64,000 bases of DNA, taken from the NCBI GenBank assembly GCA_947591475.1, contig CANQDE010000002.1, positions 62,001-126,000 of the forward strand, written 5' to 3'. The position numbers and the translations under genes were made by a program. Below, in pieces: positions 17,732 through 26,441 of this stretch (position 1 is the first letter of the stretch; each line of letters opens with the position of its first letter). The DNA is from an uncultured Alistipes sp. (GTDB taxonomy: Bacteria > Bacteroidota > Bacteroidia > Bacteroidales > Rikenellaceae). Below the pieces are notes generated by a model. That model worked only from the letters and a program-made list of their open reading frames with translations. It was not told where the DNA came from and did not search any database.

Positions 17732-19471
17732 ATGAAAAATCCTAAAATGATGATCGAACAGGCTTTTTTGATGGCGGCGGCCCTTTTGTGCCTATCCGCA
17801 GGCTGCGGCGAAAACGGCGGTTCCGAAGCGCCGCAAGCGGAAAAAACCGCACTCGTACTTTCGCTGAAACAGGCGACCGAAACGTCGGTAACGGTCGATG
17901 CCGAACTCCGCAACGCTGATGTCGCCTATTGCCGGATTGATGCGGCGGACGCAGCCGTTCCGTCGTTGTCCGAATTACGCAAGGGGCGAGAGCTGACCGC
18001 TTCGGGTACGGTGATTTTCGACGGTTTGGAAGCCGGCACCCCTTATAAGGTCTATGGCATCGCCGGTTTGCGGGGTGTCTTTGCGAATGTCGAGCAGCTT
18101 GCGGTAAAGACGGCCGGTGAACTCGACGAACACTATCCGGCGTCGATTGCGGCCTGGTGTACGACGGCTGACAAGCGTTCGCTTTTCGCCGAAGTGTCGC
18201 CGGCGCCGGTTTCGTCCGCCACTGCGCAGGCCAAGGAGATAGCAATCGACCGTGCGACCCGTTACCAGACGATGGAGGGCTTCGGCCCGGCCATCACGGG
18301 CTCGTCGGCCTATAACCTTTTGAAGATGTCGACGGCCGACCGCAATCGCATCCTGCGCGACGCATTCGACCCTGACGAAGGGCTGGGCTACAACTATGTG
18401 CGCATTTCGATCGGATGTTCCGATTTCTCGCTCGACGAATACACCTGCTGCGATCGCGAGGGCATCGAATTTTTCGAATTGCACGAGTACGACAAGCGCG
18501 ACCTGCTCCCCGTCCTGCGCGAAATCCGGTCTATCAACCCCGAAGTGAAAATCATCGCGGCGCCGTGGACTTGCCCCTTGTGGATGAAAATGCCGGTCAA
18601 CGGCACGGGCCCCTACGACAAGTGGGCCGGCGGTCGCGTCAATCCCGAACATTATGCCGATTATGCCGAGTATTTCGTGCAGTGGATTTTGGAGATGGAG
18701 GCGAACGGCTTCGCCATCGAGGCCATCACGCCGCAAAACGAACCCCTCAACGAGGGCAATTCGGCCTCGACCTACATGTCGTCCGACCAGCAGCGCGAGT
18801 TCGTCAAGCGGTATCTCGGCCCGGCGTTCGAGAAGAACGGCATCAAGACCAAAATCTGGGCCTACGACCACAATTTCGACCGGTCCGATTATGTCATCGA
18901 CCTGTTCGCCGACAAGGAGGCCGCCCGCTATTTCGACGGTTCGGCGTGGCACGCCTACGGCGGTTCCTATACGGCTTTGGCACAAGTGCATGCCGCGGCA
19001 CCCGACAAACACATCTATTTCACCGAACAATCCATCGGCACGTGGTGTCCCAATTTCGGCGACAACCTCATGTGGCACCTGTCGGATGTCTGCCTCGGCA
19101 CGATCAATAATTATTGTCGTGCCGTGGTGCTTTGGAACTTCATGCTCGATGCCAACCGCGGCCCCAACCGTCCGGGCGGCTGCACCACTTGTTACGGATT
19201 CGTCGATTGCGACAACAGTTACGCCTATTCGTCGCTCACCTATCGCAGCCATTGGTATGCCATCGGCCACTTGTCGAAGGTCGTGAAGCGCGGCGCTTAT
19301 CGCGTGAAGGCGACGGGCGCGGTCTGCTCGGCTTTCGAAAATCCCGACGGTTCGTTTGCGTTGGTCTTGCTCAACAGCGGCGCTTCGGCGCAACAATTCG
19401 TCGTGCGCAGCGAGCGGGGCGATTTCGTGCTCGATGCACCGGCCCGCTCGGTCATCTCGGTGAAGTGGTAA
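17732..19471 (+). CDS. GH30-family glucanase lipoprotein (probable beta-1,6-glucanase)
   Basis: 579 residues. A signal peptide with lipobox LSAGC (Cys25) is followed by an Ig/FN3-like domain (about 35-130) and a GH30 barrel with terminal beta-sandwich. Landmarks are GFGPAITGSSAYNL, the acid/base in TPQNEPL (Glu337) and the nucleophile in YFTEQS (Glu432). GH30 relatives include glucosylceramidases and beta-1,6-glucanases. Beside GH16 and GH3 in a PUL, beta-1,6 bonds of branched glucan are the likely target. It diverges from the SusR-like regulator. Methionines at codons 6 and 7 are alternative starts. Confidence 0.85.
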   Translation: MKNPKMMIEQAFLMAAALLCLSAGCGENGGSEAPQAEKTALVLSLKQATETSVTVDAELRNADVAYCRIDAADAAVPSLSELRKGRELTASGTVIFDGLEAGTPYKVYGIAGLRGVFANVEQLAVKTAGELDEHYPASIAAWCTTADKRSLFAEVSPAPVSSATAQAKEIAIDRATRYQTMEGFGPAITGSSAYNLLKMSTADRNRILRDAFDPDEGLGYNYVRISIGCSDFSLDEYTCCDREGIEFFELHEYDKRDLLPVLREIRSINPEVKIIAAPWTCPLWMKMPVNGTGPYDKWAGGRVNPEHYADYAEYFVQWILEMEANGFAIEAITPQNEPLNEGNSASTYMSSDQQREFVKRYLGPAFEKNGIKTKIWAYDHNFDRSDYVIDLFADKEAARYFDGSAWHAYGGSYTALAQVHAAAPDKHIYFTEQSIGTWCPNFGDNLMWHLSDVCLGTINNYCRAVVLWNFMLDANRGPNRPGGCTTCYGFVDCDNSYAYSSLTYRSHWYAIGHLSKVVKRGAYRVKATGAVCSAFENPDGSFALVLLNSGASAQQFVVRSERGDFVLDAPARSVISVKW

Positions 19472-19495
19472 AAACGTCGGACGAAAGATCGCAGA

Positions 19496-19534
19496 AACCG
19501 CCTGCCTCCGCATAGCGAGCGGAGGCAGGCGGTT
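19496..19534. terminator. Hairpin between convergent GH30 and S24-repressor genes
   Basis: A 16-bp perfect stem, AACCGCCTGCCTCCGC (19496-19511) with its complement (19519-19534) and a 7-base loop. It lies 25 bp after the GH30 stop codon and just before the convergent repressor stop. It lacks a long U run, so termination is likely but not certain. Confidence 0.5.
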
Positions 19535-19551
19535 CGCTTTCGTTTATCGCA

Positions 19552-20223
19552 TCATCGCAGCGAATTCATGCGGATGCTGGCCTTGACCAAGGCCAATGCC
19601 CGAATCCGAGCCATCTCGACGTCCTTGTCGGCGTGGTGCGGATTCTGGCTCACCAACTTGACGTATCCTTCCCGCTCGGATTTTTGAAGGTATTTCACAG
19701 TAACGTACTCCTCGCCGTCGAGGTCGATCGACAACAGGTACATGTCGCCCCAAAAGATGTCGTTGAGGTCGTGCAACTGCTTGTACAGCACGATGTCGCC
19801 GCTTTTCAACAGGGGATACATCGAATCCCCGACGATGTAGATCGCCCCGTCGCATTTCGGCAGATTCGGAATGTGGATGTAATTCAACGGCTTCATCTTC
19901 TGCTGGTCGGTGAAGAGCGGCACTAATCCCGCTGTACCCTCGATCGAATAAAGCGGCACGCTCTGCAACGGCAGCGAATTGTCCGTGCGGTGCATGTAGG
20001 CCGTCAGGTCGGGTTCGGCGTTGAACATCGTCCCCTCGCCGTCGTCCAACCATTCGGGATTGACGTTCAATTCTTGTACGAGAATGTTGCGGTTGCGGTT
20101 CGACAACCGAGCTTTGCCCGTTTCGATCATCGACAGGGCCGCTTTCCCTATGCCAAGATGCTGAGCTAATTGCTCTTGCGTCATGCCGAGCTGCTTCCGT
20201 ATAAGTTTAATCCGTTCGTTCAT
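19552..20223 (-). CDS. XRE-family repressor with S24 (LexA/CI-like) self-cleavage domain
   Basis: 223 residues. The N-terminal helix-turn-helix (MTQEQLAQHLGIGKAALSMI, residues 14-33) binds DNA. The C-terminal S24 fold carries Ser134 in GDSMYPLL and a candidate general base Lys177 in YVTVKYL. Ala98-Gly99 lies 36 residues before the serine, as in LexA-type cleavage sites, so it should self-cleave with RecA after DNA damage. Its promoter lies in an inverted repeat shared with the opposite gene (20291-20335), a natural autorepression site. Downstream on the other strand are a small protein and a terminase large subunit, so it looks like a prophage repressor kept after most of the phage was lost. 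Confidence 0.85.
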   Translation of the reverse strand: MNERIKLIRKQLGMTQEQLAQHLGIGKAALSMIETGKARLSNRNRNILVQELNVNPEWLDDGEGTMFNAEPDLTAYMHRTDNSLPLQSVPLYSIEGTAGLVPLFTDQQKMKPLNYIHIPNLPKCDGAIYIVGDSMYPLLKSGDIVLYKQLHDLNDIFWGDMYLLSIDLDGEEYVTVKYLQKSEREGYVKLVSQNPHHADKDVEMARIRALALVKASIRMNSLR

Positions 20224-20290
20224 GGCCGTACGATTGAAAATTCCGATAAAAAAAGTTCAAGATTCGAGCACAAAATACAATTATTGAATA

Positions 20291-20335
20291 TATCTTTGCG
20301 GTTGCAAAGTTAAGAAATTTATTCGGGCTGCCCAA
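20291..20335. promoter_or_regulatory. Overlapping divergent promoters with inverted repeat
   Basis: Minus strand: TAACTTTG (20312-20305) with TTG (20335-20333) and a 20-nt spacer, a good promoter for the S24 repressor. Plus strand: TATCTTTG (20291-20298) toward the gene at 20377. The shared centre CTTTGC-GGTT-GCAAAG (20294-20309) is a perfect 6-4-6 inverted repeat and a plausible repressor site. Confidence 0.5.
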
Positions 20336-20376
20336 TTTTTTACCCCGATATTTTTTGATTTTTATTTTTTTACACC

Positions 20377-20664
20377 ATGTTTTTCGAAGTACCGCCTGAA
20401 CTTTATGATGAAATCCGAACCCGTCTGACCGAAGCCATCGGCGACGAAAACTACTTTTCGGGAACCTTGACATTCCCATTCGAGGGCATTCTCTGCCGGT
20501 TGCGGACGTCGGTCATCGTCTACCGTCGCACCGAACGACTGCCCGAAGGAACCTTTTCGGTCATAACGGACCTCGTGCCCGTCTGGTGGGAGTTCCACAC
20601 CGAATCGGACGATGCGGGCGAAATGCTCAATGACTTCTCGTTCGATGAACTGCGCCGCTTCTGA
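20377..20664 (+). CDS. Small hypothetical protein upstream of terminase
   Basis: 95 acidic residues starting MFFEVPPELYDEIRTRL. No signal peptide, membrane helix or recognised motif. Predicted mixed alpha/beta with a central strand-rich part (FPFEGILCRLRTSVIVYRR). It lies between the divergent promoter and the terminase gene on the same strand, so the two are probably co-transcribed. Function unknown. Coding is supported by the ATG, its position and the absence of a competing frame. Confidence 0.6.
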   Translation: MFFEVPPELYDEIRTRLTEAIGDENYFSGTLTFPFEGILCRLRTSVIVYRRTERLPEGTFSVITDLVPVWWEFHTESDDAGEMLNDFSFDELRRF

Positions 20665-20815
20665 ATGCGGCCTCCTGCGTAGGTTCGTTCCGCTTCCTCT
20701 CCGCTGGCCCGGCGCGGCCCGTCGAACGAATTCCCTTCCCTGCAAAAATCATCCCGACCCGCCCGTCGCAGCGCCGTGCAAAGGGTCGAAACCCCTGTAA
20801 ATCGTACTGACATCT

Positions 20816-22273
20816 ATGGAAAACCGGACGATGCAGCCCCCGACGGACGTTCTGCCCGCCGGGGTTCGCTGTTCCTTCGAACGCTTCGCTTCGGAGGTTT
20901 ACCCCTTTCTCGAATTGCAGCCCTTCCATCGGGCTTATTACCGCGTGTTGGAGGCCTTCGCGCTCGGACACGTGCGGCGGTTGATTATCACCATGCCGCC
21001 CCAACACGGCAAAAGCGTAGGCGCCACGACGCTGCTGCCCGCTTATCTGCTCGGCCTCGACCCCGATTGCCGCATCGCCATTGCCTCCTATTCGGGGCAG
21101 TTGGCCTCGAAGTTCAACCGGCGGGTGCAGCGGATTCTCGAATCGCGCGAGTACGGCGCGATCTTCCCCGACACGACCATCAAACAGGGCTCCAAGCCGC
21201 CGAGTTATATCCGCACGGCCGACGAGGTGGAGATCATCGACCATCGGGGCAGCCTGCTGTCGGTCGGCCGCGAAGGGTCGCTCACGGGCAACCGCGTCGA
21301 CTGCTTCATTCTCGACGACCTCTACAAGGATGCCCTCGAAGCCAATTCGCCGCTCGTGCGGGCGAATTGTTGGGAGTGGTACACGTCGGTCGTGCGGACG
21401 CGCATGCACAACCGTTCTCGCGAATTGATCGTTTTCACGCGCTGGCACGAGGAGGACCTCATCGGTACGTTGATGAACCGCGAGCCGGTCGAGGAGCTGC
21501 GTTCGTGGAGCCAGCTCGACGGCCTGCCCTCCGACCGGTGGCTGCACCTCAATTTCGAAGCGCTCAAAAGTTCGCCGCCGACCGAAATCGACCCGCGGCA
21601 GGCGGGCGAGGCGTTGTGGAAGGAGCAGCAAGGCACGGCGCTGTTGGAGGCCAAACGGCGGCTCGACCCCATTCAGTTCGAAGCGATGTATCAGGGGCAT
21701 CCCTCTTCGCGCGAGGGGCTGCTGTACGGGACGAACTTCGCCGAATACGACGCTTTGCCCCGCGAAATCGTGCGGCGGGCCAATTACACCGATACGGCCG
21801 ATACGGGCGACGACTATCTTTGTTCGATGTCGTATGCGGTCGATGCCGACGGCATCATCTACGTTACCGATGCGGTCTATTCGCGCGAGCCGATGGAGAT
21901 GACCGAACCGATGGTAGCCGAAATGCTGGCGCGTTCCGATACGCGGCAGGCGGTCATCGAGAGCAACAATGGCGGTCGGGGATTCGCTCGGGCCGTGCAG
22001 GTGCTCGTGCCTGCCGTGCGAATTGAGTGGTTCCATCAACATGCCAACAAGGAGGCACGCATCTTGTCCAATTCGGCGACAGCGCTGCATCTGATTCGCT
22101 TTCCGCACGGCTGGAATCAGCGGTGGCCCGAGCTGTATGCCCATCTGACCACTTACCGGCGCCGGTTTCGCACCAACCGGTGGCACGATGCGGCCGATGT
22201 CGTAACGGGCATCGTCGAACGCGAAGCGGCGAGTGCCGGCAGTCGGCGGGTGCGCGGCGTGCGGTTCTTATAA
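20816..22273 (+). CDS. Phage terminase large subunit (stand-alone)
   Basis: 485 residues of a TerL motor-nuclease. The ATPase half has Walker A in TMPPQHGKS (about 65), Walker B in CFILDDLY and a coupling segment VFTRWHEEDL. The C-terminal RNase H-like nuclease keeps acidic residues in DTADTGDDYL, VIESNNGG and HDAADVV. TerL cuts and pumps phage DNA into proheads. No small subunit, portal, protease or capsid gene follows; the next gene is a lipoprotein. The reading frame is nevertheless complete with intact motifs. The ATG at 20816 is taken; codon 6 is an alternative. Confidence 0.9.
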   Translation: MENRTMQPPTDVLPAGVRCSFERFASEVYPFLELQPFHRAYYRVLEAFALGHVRRLIITMPPQHGKSVGATTLLPAYLLGLDPDCRIAIASYSGQLASKFNRRVQRILESREYGAIFPDTTIKQGSKPPSYIRTADEVEIIDHRGSLLSVGREGSLTGNRVDCFILDDLYKDALEANSPLVRANCWEWYTSVVRTRMHNRSRELIVFTRWHEEDLIGTLMNREPVEELRSWSQLDGLPSDRWLHLNFEALKSSPPTEIDPRQAGEALWKEQQGTALLEAKRRLDPIQFEAMYQGHPSSREGLLYGTNFAEYDALPREIVRRANYTDTADTGDDYLCSMSYAVDADGIIYVTDAVYSREPMEMTEPMVAEMLARSDTRQAVIESNNGGRGFARAVQVLVPAVRIEWFHQHANKEARILSNSATALHLIRFPHGWNQRWPELYAHLTTYRRRFRTNRWHDAADVVTGIVEREAASAGSRRVRGVRFL

Positions 22274-22403
22274 GATGTGAGGTTCATAACGTGTACGAGT
22301 TCCGTTATGCTCGAAACGGGCATATCGGACGCGGCGGCCGACGCGGGGAACGAATTTTGATTCGGTGCGGAGCATTACAACTTCTTTAATGAAAGGACAC
22401 GTT

Positions 22404-23096
22404 ATGAACGGAAAAACGCTACTCTTTTATTCGCTCGTCGCGTTGTGGGCGGTGTCGGGCAGCTCCTGCCAGCACGAACCTTCGATGTCGGATTTCTACG
22501 GAGACTACATGGTCTATACGGATCACGATCAGGAGGTCGATTTCGCCGCATTCACGACCTATTTTCTGCCCGACGAGATTCTGTTGATCGGCAACGCCCA
22601 CAAGGCGGAGTATTGGAAAGACGACCGTTCGGCCCGCATCATCGGTGCCGTGGTCAACAGCCTCGATGCTGCCGGATACCAGCGCACGACCGACAAGGCG
22701 GCGGCCAGTTTCGGCTTGCAGTTGAGCTACGTCGAACGGGTTACCTATTACGTCGGCTACGATTACCCCTACTGGTGGTGGTATTATCCCTACTATTGGA
22801 CGCCGGGCTACTGGGGCAACTGGGACGGATGGCACTATCCGTATTATGTGCAGTACGGTTATACGGCCGGTTCGCTGCTGATGGAGATGGTCGACCTCGG
22901 AGCCGATTCGGCCCAAGATGCGCCGCTGCCCATTGTCTGGGACAGCTACATCGGCGGGCTGTTGAGCTCGTCCGAGCGGATTAACCTCGATCGCGCCGTT
23001 ACGGCCGTCGAACAGGCATTCATCCAATCGCCTTATCTGAACCGGACGGCTACGGGCCGGAGCACGGCACAACGCGCCGAGGGTTCCGAATTTTAA
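22404..23096 (+). CDS. DUF4136-type lipoprotein
   Basis: About 230 residues from the ATG at 22404, which opens a lipoprotein signal with lipobox SGSSC; an ATG at 22365 would add 13 hydrophilic residues. The conserved beginning VDFAAFTTYFLPD is typical of DUF4136 lipoproteins. A striking Tyr/Trp-rich centre (YPYWWWYYPYYWTPGYWG) follows, then a C-terminal helix ending QSPYL. Probably anchored to the outer membrane facing the periplasm; role unknown. Followed 45 bp later by an outer membrane barrel gene, suggesting a two-gene envelope operon. Confidence 0.8.
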   Translation: MNGKTLLFYSLVALWAVSGSSCQHEPSMSDFYGDYMVYTDHDQEVDFAAFTTYFLPDEILLIGNAHKAEYWKDDRSARIIGAVVNSLDAAGYQRTTDKAAASFGLQLSYVERVTYYVGYDYPYWWWYYPYYWTPGYWGNWDGWHYPYYVQYGYTAGSLLMEMVDLGADSAQDAPLPIVWDSYIGGLLSSSERINLDRAVTAVEQAFIQSPYLNRTATGRSTAQRAEGSEF

Positions 23097-23141
23097 TTAT
23101 TCTTTAACCTCCCGATTTTTTCCAACCGAATTAATAATAAT

Positions 23142-23771
23142 ATGAATTTGAAAAAATACCTCCGTTGGGCGACGTTGTGCATCGCGTCGCTCGGCATCGG
23201 CCGGAGCGCCTCGGCGCAACTGCTGCCGAACAGCTATTTCAACGTCGATTGGCAGATGAACGTGCCGTTGGGTTCGTCGTCGTTCGCCGACAAGGCTTCG
23301 GGGTGGGGCATGAACTTCGAAGGCGGCTATTTCGTTACGCCGGACATCGCCGTGGGCGCCTTCATCTCCTACCAGACCAATTTGGAGGACATTCCGCGCC
23401 AGACGCTCCAACTGAACAACGGTTCGGCCCTGACCACCAACCAGAAACATGCCGTATTCCAGTTGCCGTTCGGCGTTACGGGGCGTTACTGCTGGATGCA
23501 GGACAGGGTGTTCCAACCCTATGCCGGTTTGAAACTGGGCGCTCAGTATGCCGAACTGTCGAGCTATTACTACATCGTCAAGCATTATGACGAAACGTGG
23601 GGATTTTTCCTTTCGCCGGAGGTGGGCGTAAGCATCTTTCCGCGGCCCGATTACCGGCTCGGCTTCCACGTCGCCCTCTATTACAGTTATGCCACCAACA
23701 ACGGTCGGGTATTGAGCTATTCGGTCGATGGGCTTAACAATTTCGGTATCCGCGTGGGGGTGTCGTTTTAA
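23142..23771 (+). CDS. Outer membrane beta-barrel protein
   Basis: 209 residues: signal peptide cut after ASAQ, then eight or so amphipathic strands (SGWGMNFEGGYFVTPDIAVG, FQPYAGLKLGAQY) and a terminal strand ending in Phe, the BAM recognition signal. It is the size of OmpW/OmpX-like eight-stranded barrels. No enzymatic motif. It probably shares a transcript with the DUF4136 lipoprotein before it. Confidence 0.8.
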   Translation: MNLKKYLRWATLCIASLGIGRSASAQLLPNSYFNVDWQMNVPLGSSSFADKASGWGMNFEGGYFVTPDIAVGAFISYQTNLEDIPRQTLQLNNGSALTTNQKHAVFQLPFGVTGRYCWMQDRVFQPYAGLKLGAQYAELSSYYYIVKHYDETWGFFLSPEVGVSIFPRPDYRLGFHVALYYSYATNNGRVLSYSVDGLNNFGIRVGVSF

Positions 23772-23801
23772 TTAACGGGGTTGACTATCTCCCGCTTTAG
23801 A

Positions 23802-24025
23802 GGCCCTTTTTATAAGGGCCGCGGGCCGAAGCCTCCGCCCGCGGAGGCCCGCTCTTGGCGTCCTCCGCAGTCTTCGCCCCGCGCCTTTTGAAAGGCGTTC
23901 CCTATGCGATAGACCATCATATAGCTTTCGACGGTCGCAGTCGCTACCGACCGCTTTCGAGAAAAACGGTCGGCAGCGAAGATGACGTTCGAAAGCAAGA
24001 CGAAGTATCTCCCGCGCTAATAAAA
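23802..24025 (+). repeat. Composite intergenic repeat: family B copy B4 followed by family C units
   Basis: Starts with hairpin GGCCCTT (23802-23808) / AAGGGCC (23814-23820), then the family B core GCGGGCCGAAGCCTCCGCCC. A second hairpin of type CGCCTTT-TG-AAAGGCG leads into a stretch with TATGCGATAG and GATGACG...CGAAAGCA, and it ends GCTAATAAAA (24016-24025). The same order of parts recurs at 46090-46275. No gene is encoded. Confidence 0.65.
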
Positions 24026-24130
24026 TACCGAGTTGTAGGGATTGCACGAATGACGATTTACATCGACCTTTGCAAAGTAAAAGAATAAGCCATTTTGTTT
24101 GACAGCAGGGTATTGTGATGTTTGTGTGCG

Positions 24131-24170
24131 CGAAAGGCCGGATGACGAATCATCCGGCCTTTCGTGTTTT
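24131..24170 (+). terminator. Rho-independent terminator
   Basis: A 15-bp perfect stem (24131-24145 with 24150-24164) and CGAA tetraloop, followed on the plus strand by TGTTTTTTA. It separates the plus-strand barrel gene from the convergent kdsC gene and could also stop transcripts coming from the other side. Confidence 0.75.
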
Positions 24171-24203
24171 TTATTGGCCCTGCTTTTTCGTCCCTGCCGC
24201 ATT

Positions 24204-24749
24204 TCAGCGCGAGGCGGCAAGGGTCGATGGCGTTACGCCCATCGAGTCGCGGGCCCAGTCGCCGCGTGCCCGCAGCACCTGCTCGATGATGTCGCGCACG
24301 GCACCGGCCCCGCCGTTGAACTCCGAGACGTAACGCGCCGTTTCGAGCACCTCCGAAGCCGCATCGGCCGGACAAACCGGAATCCCCACCTCGTGCATGC
24401 ACTCCAAATCGGGGATGTCGTCGCCCATATAGATGACGTTCTTCGGATCGAGCCCCTCTTCCTTAAAATAGTTGCGCAGGGTCGTGATTTTATCCATGCA
24501 GTCGGTATAGTAACGGCGGATGCCGAGCATCTGTAACCGGTGTTCGAGCATCCGGCCGCGTCCGCCTGTGATGATGCAAATTTTGTATCCCAATTTCACG
24601 GCATAGGCCAATGCATAACCGTCTTTGGCATTGTAACGGCGGATGAAATCGCCGTCGGCCGTCGGAATGATTCCGCCGTCGGTCATCACGCCGTCGACGT
24701 CGAACACGAAGGCTTCGGCGTGCGCTATCGCTTCTTTGAAGTTTTCCAT
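24204..24749 (-). CDS. kdsC: KDO-8-phosphate phosphatase (KdsC family HAD)
   Basis: 181 residues. It removes phosphate from 3-deoxy-D-manno-octulosonate 8-phosphate to supply KDO for lipid A inner core. The HAD catalytic motif is VFDVDGVMTDG (nucleophile and acid/base Asp), motif II is CIITGG, and the acidic motif is YMGDDIPD. The length is that of the cap-less C0 tetrameric KdsC class. It overlaps the 3' end of the Rossmann/DUF2520 gene by 25 bp, so translation is probably coupled. Related HAD phosphatases with a slightly different substrate cannot be excluded. Confidence 0.88.
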   Translation of the reverse strand: MENFKEAIAHAEAFVFDVDGVMTDGGIIPTADGDFIRRYNAKDGYALAYAVKLGYKICIITGGRGRMLEHRLQMLGIRRYYTDCMDKITTLRNYFKEEGLDPKNVIYMGDDIPDLECMHEVGIPVCPADAASEVLETARYVSEFNGGAGAVRDIIEQVLRARGDWARDSMGVTPSTLAASR

Positions 24750-25507
24750 ATCTGGCTGCTTATCAATCGGTAAAGAGCTTGCAGCTGCGGATCGTCGGCA
24801 AGCAAGGCTTCGTGGCGGGCTTGCGTCGCGAGGTCGTTGCGCACGGCAGGCCCTGTTTGCACCGATGCAGGCGTCGCGGCGGCGCAGGCTTTGGCGGCGG
24901 TTTCGGCGATGAGCGGTTTTATTAACCGGTAGTCAAGATTAGCACGGTTTAGGATTTGCGCCGCGATGGCATACAATCCATTCGGAAAATTGCAGGCGAA
25001 AACTCCGGCCAGATGGATATAGGCCCGTTCGTCCGAACCCGCATAACGCACTGTGCGGCTCAACCGGCGGGCGAAAGCCTCCAACTCGGAACGGAGTTCG
25101 GGCGTCGAGGTTTCGAGAAAAATCGGAATGTCGGCGAAATCGACGGACCGTCCCGCCGTGAATGTCTGCAACGGATAGAAGACTGCCCGTCGTGCGAAGC
25201 GGGCCGGAATCGCATCCAACGGCACGCAACCGGCCGTATGGGCGACGACGGCTGTTTCGGGAATCGGGAGCGATGCGGCGACCTCCGCTACGGCCCGGTC
25301 GCTGACGGCAATCAGATAGAGGTCAGCGCAGGCGAGTTGCTGCGGATCGTTCGTCCATGCGGTTCCGGCCCGACGGGCCACCTCCGGCCCGCGACGAGGA
25401 TTCCGTGCGAAAATCTGCACCAAACCGGCGTCGTTCTTCGCTAAGGCGCATGCGAGTGATTCCGCTAAATTGCCGCTGCCGATGAGTACGATCCGTTGCA
25501 ATGACAT
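24725..25507 (-). CDS. Rossmann-like and DUF2520 domain protein
   Basis: 260 residues. The N-terminal Rossmann fold has GSGNLAESLACAL (residues 11-23) for NAD(P) binding. The C-terminal helical DUF2520 domain contains YIHLAGVFACNFPNGLYAIA. The layout is like 6-phosphogluconate or F420-dependent NADP dehydrogenases. The substrate is unknown. It is the middle gene of a tight run: 1 bp after the coiled-coil membrane protein and overlapping kdsC by 25 bp. This linkage to kdsC suggests envelope biogenesis but does not prove it. Confidence 0.8.
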   Translation of the reverse strand: MSLQRIVLIGSGNLAESLACALAKNDAGLVQIFARNPRRGPEVARRAGTAWTNDPQQLACADLYLIAVSDRAVAEVAASLPIPETAVVAHTAGCVPLDAIPARFARRAVFYPLQTFTAGRSVDFADIPIFLETSTPELRSELEAFARRLSRTVRYAGSDERAYIHLAGVFACNFPNGLYAIAAQILNRANLDYRLIKPLIAETAAKACAAATPASVQTGPAVRNDLATQARHEALLADDPQLQALYRLISSQIWKTSKKR

Positions 25508-25508
25508 A

Positions 25509-26441
25509 TTAACGCATCGCGATTTGCGCCTCGCCGATGTGGCGGCCGTCGCAATAGAGTTCCACGCGATAGGTGCCGGCCGTAAGACCCGACGAATTGT
25601 AGTAGATGCCCACGGCCAAATCTTGATTCTGGTAATCCACCTCGCGCATGGCCGAATAACTCATCCGTTCGCCCTCGAATTCGAAGGTGGGCATTGCTTC
25701 GGTCGTCAGCGGGTAACCGTCCGGCGAGATGATGCGGACGTAGATGGCGCGGTTGCCCGGCTCGGCCAGTTCGTTGGCCGAAAGGACGAAATCGACCAGC
25801 AATCGTTCTGCATTGCGGATGCGCGAAACCGGTTTGCTGCGAGCGTTGAGCGCTGTGAGCCGGATGTCGCGGGCCTTGATGACCGAGCCGACCTGCACCT
25901 TGCTGGTCAGTTCGGCGGCCCGTTCTTCGGCCATGTCCGCACGCAGTTGGGCCGAGGTGATTTCTTTGCGATAGGAGACGTTTTCGTCGATCAACTTTTT
26001 GTTCAACGTATTGAGCGAGTCGATCTGCCGGATGTAGCCTTTCATCAGCGAACGCAGCGTGCCGACCTCCTTTTCGTACTGTTTGATTTTGGCGAGGTTC
26101 CACGAACGCTCCTTTTTCAGCCGGGTCATCAGCGAATCGGCGCGGCTGCGTTCGATGTCGAGATTGGCCGAAATGGTGTCGTTGGTGATTTTTAGGTTGT
26201 CGAAATCGACCATGAGCCGGCCCAGATCGTTCTGGATCGAATCGCGGTCGGCTTGCAACAGTTCGTTGTCGCGCATCTGTTGGCGGTGGATGCTGTAGTA
26301 GAGGGCTGACAGCGCCACCAAAATCACCGACAAAATGACGATGACGATGCGATAGCCGCGAATGGATTTGTCGGGTGCGGGTTGTTGTCCGTAATCCTCG
26401 TCGTCGTAGAGTTGATCCAGATCGTTGCGATTTTCTGCCAT
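25509..26441 (-). CDS. Membrane-anchored coiled-coil protein
   Basis: 310 residues. An acidic cytoplasmic tail (LDQLYDDEDYGQQ) precedes one membrane helix (YRIVIVILSVILVALSALYY, residues 30-49). A coiled coil of about 120 residues follows, then a C-terminal beta-rich domain (VRIISPDGYPLT, GTYRVELYCDGRHIG). That is a type II orientation with the globular part in the periplasm. No known function. First gene of the operon with DUF2520 and kdsC. Confidence 0.8.
   Translation of the reverse strand: MAENRNDLDQLYDDEDYGQQPAPDKSIRGYRIVIVILSVILVALSALYYSIHRQQMRDNELLQADRDSIQNDLGRLMVDFDNLKITNDTISANLDIERSRADSLMTRLKKERSWNLAKIKQYEKEVGTLRSLMKGYIRQIDSLNTLNKKLIDENVSYRKEITSAQLRADMAEERAAELTSKVQVGSVIKARDIRLTALNARSKPVSRIRNAERLLVDFVLSANELAEPGNRAIYVRIISPDGYPLTTEAMPTFEFEGERMSYSAMREVDYQNQDLAVGIYYNSSGLTAGTYRVELYCDGRHIGEAQIAMR

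Noticed and set aside
20627..22186. Long minus-strand frame across the terminase gene
   Set aside because: Composition is Arg/His-rich without motifs; the plus frame has Walker A/B and nuclease residues.
23802..24025. Structured RNA gene such as tmRNA, RNase P or 6S
   Set aside because: Hairpins are short, copies recur at many sites, and none of the conserved cores of those RNAs is present.
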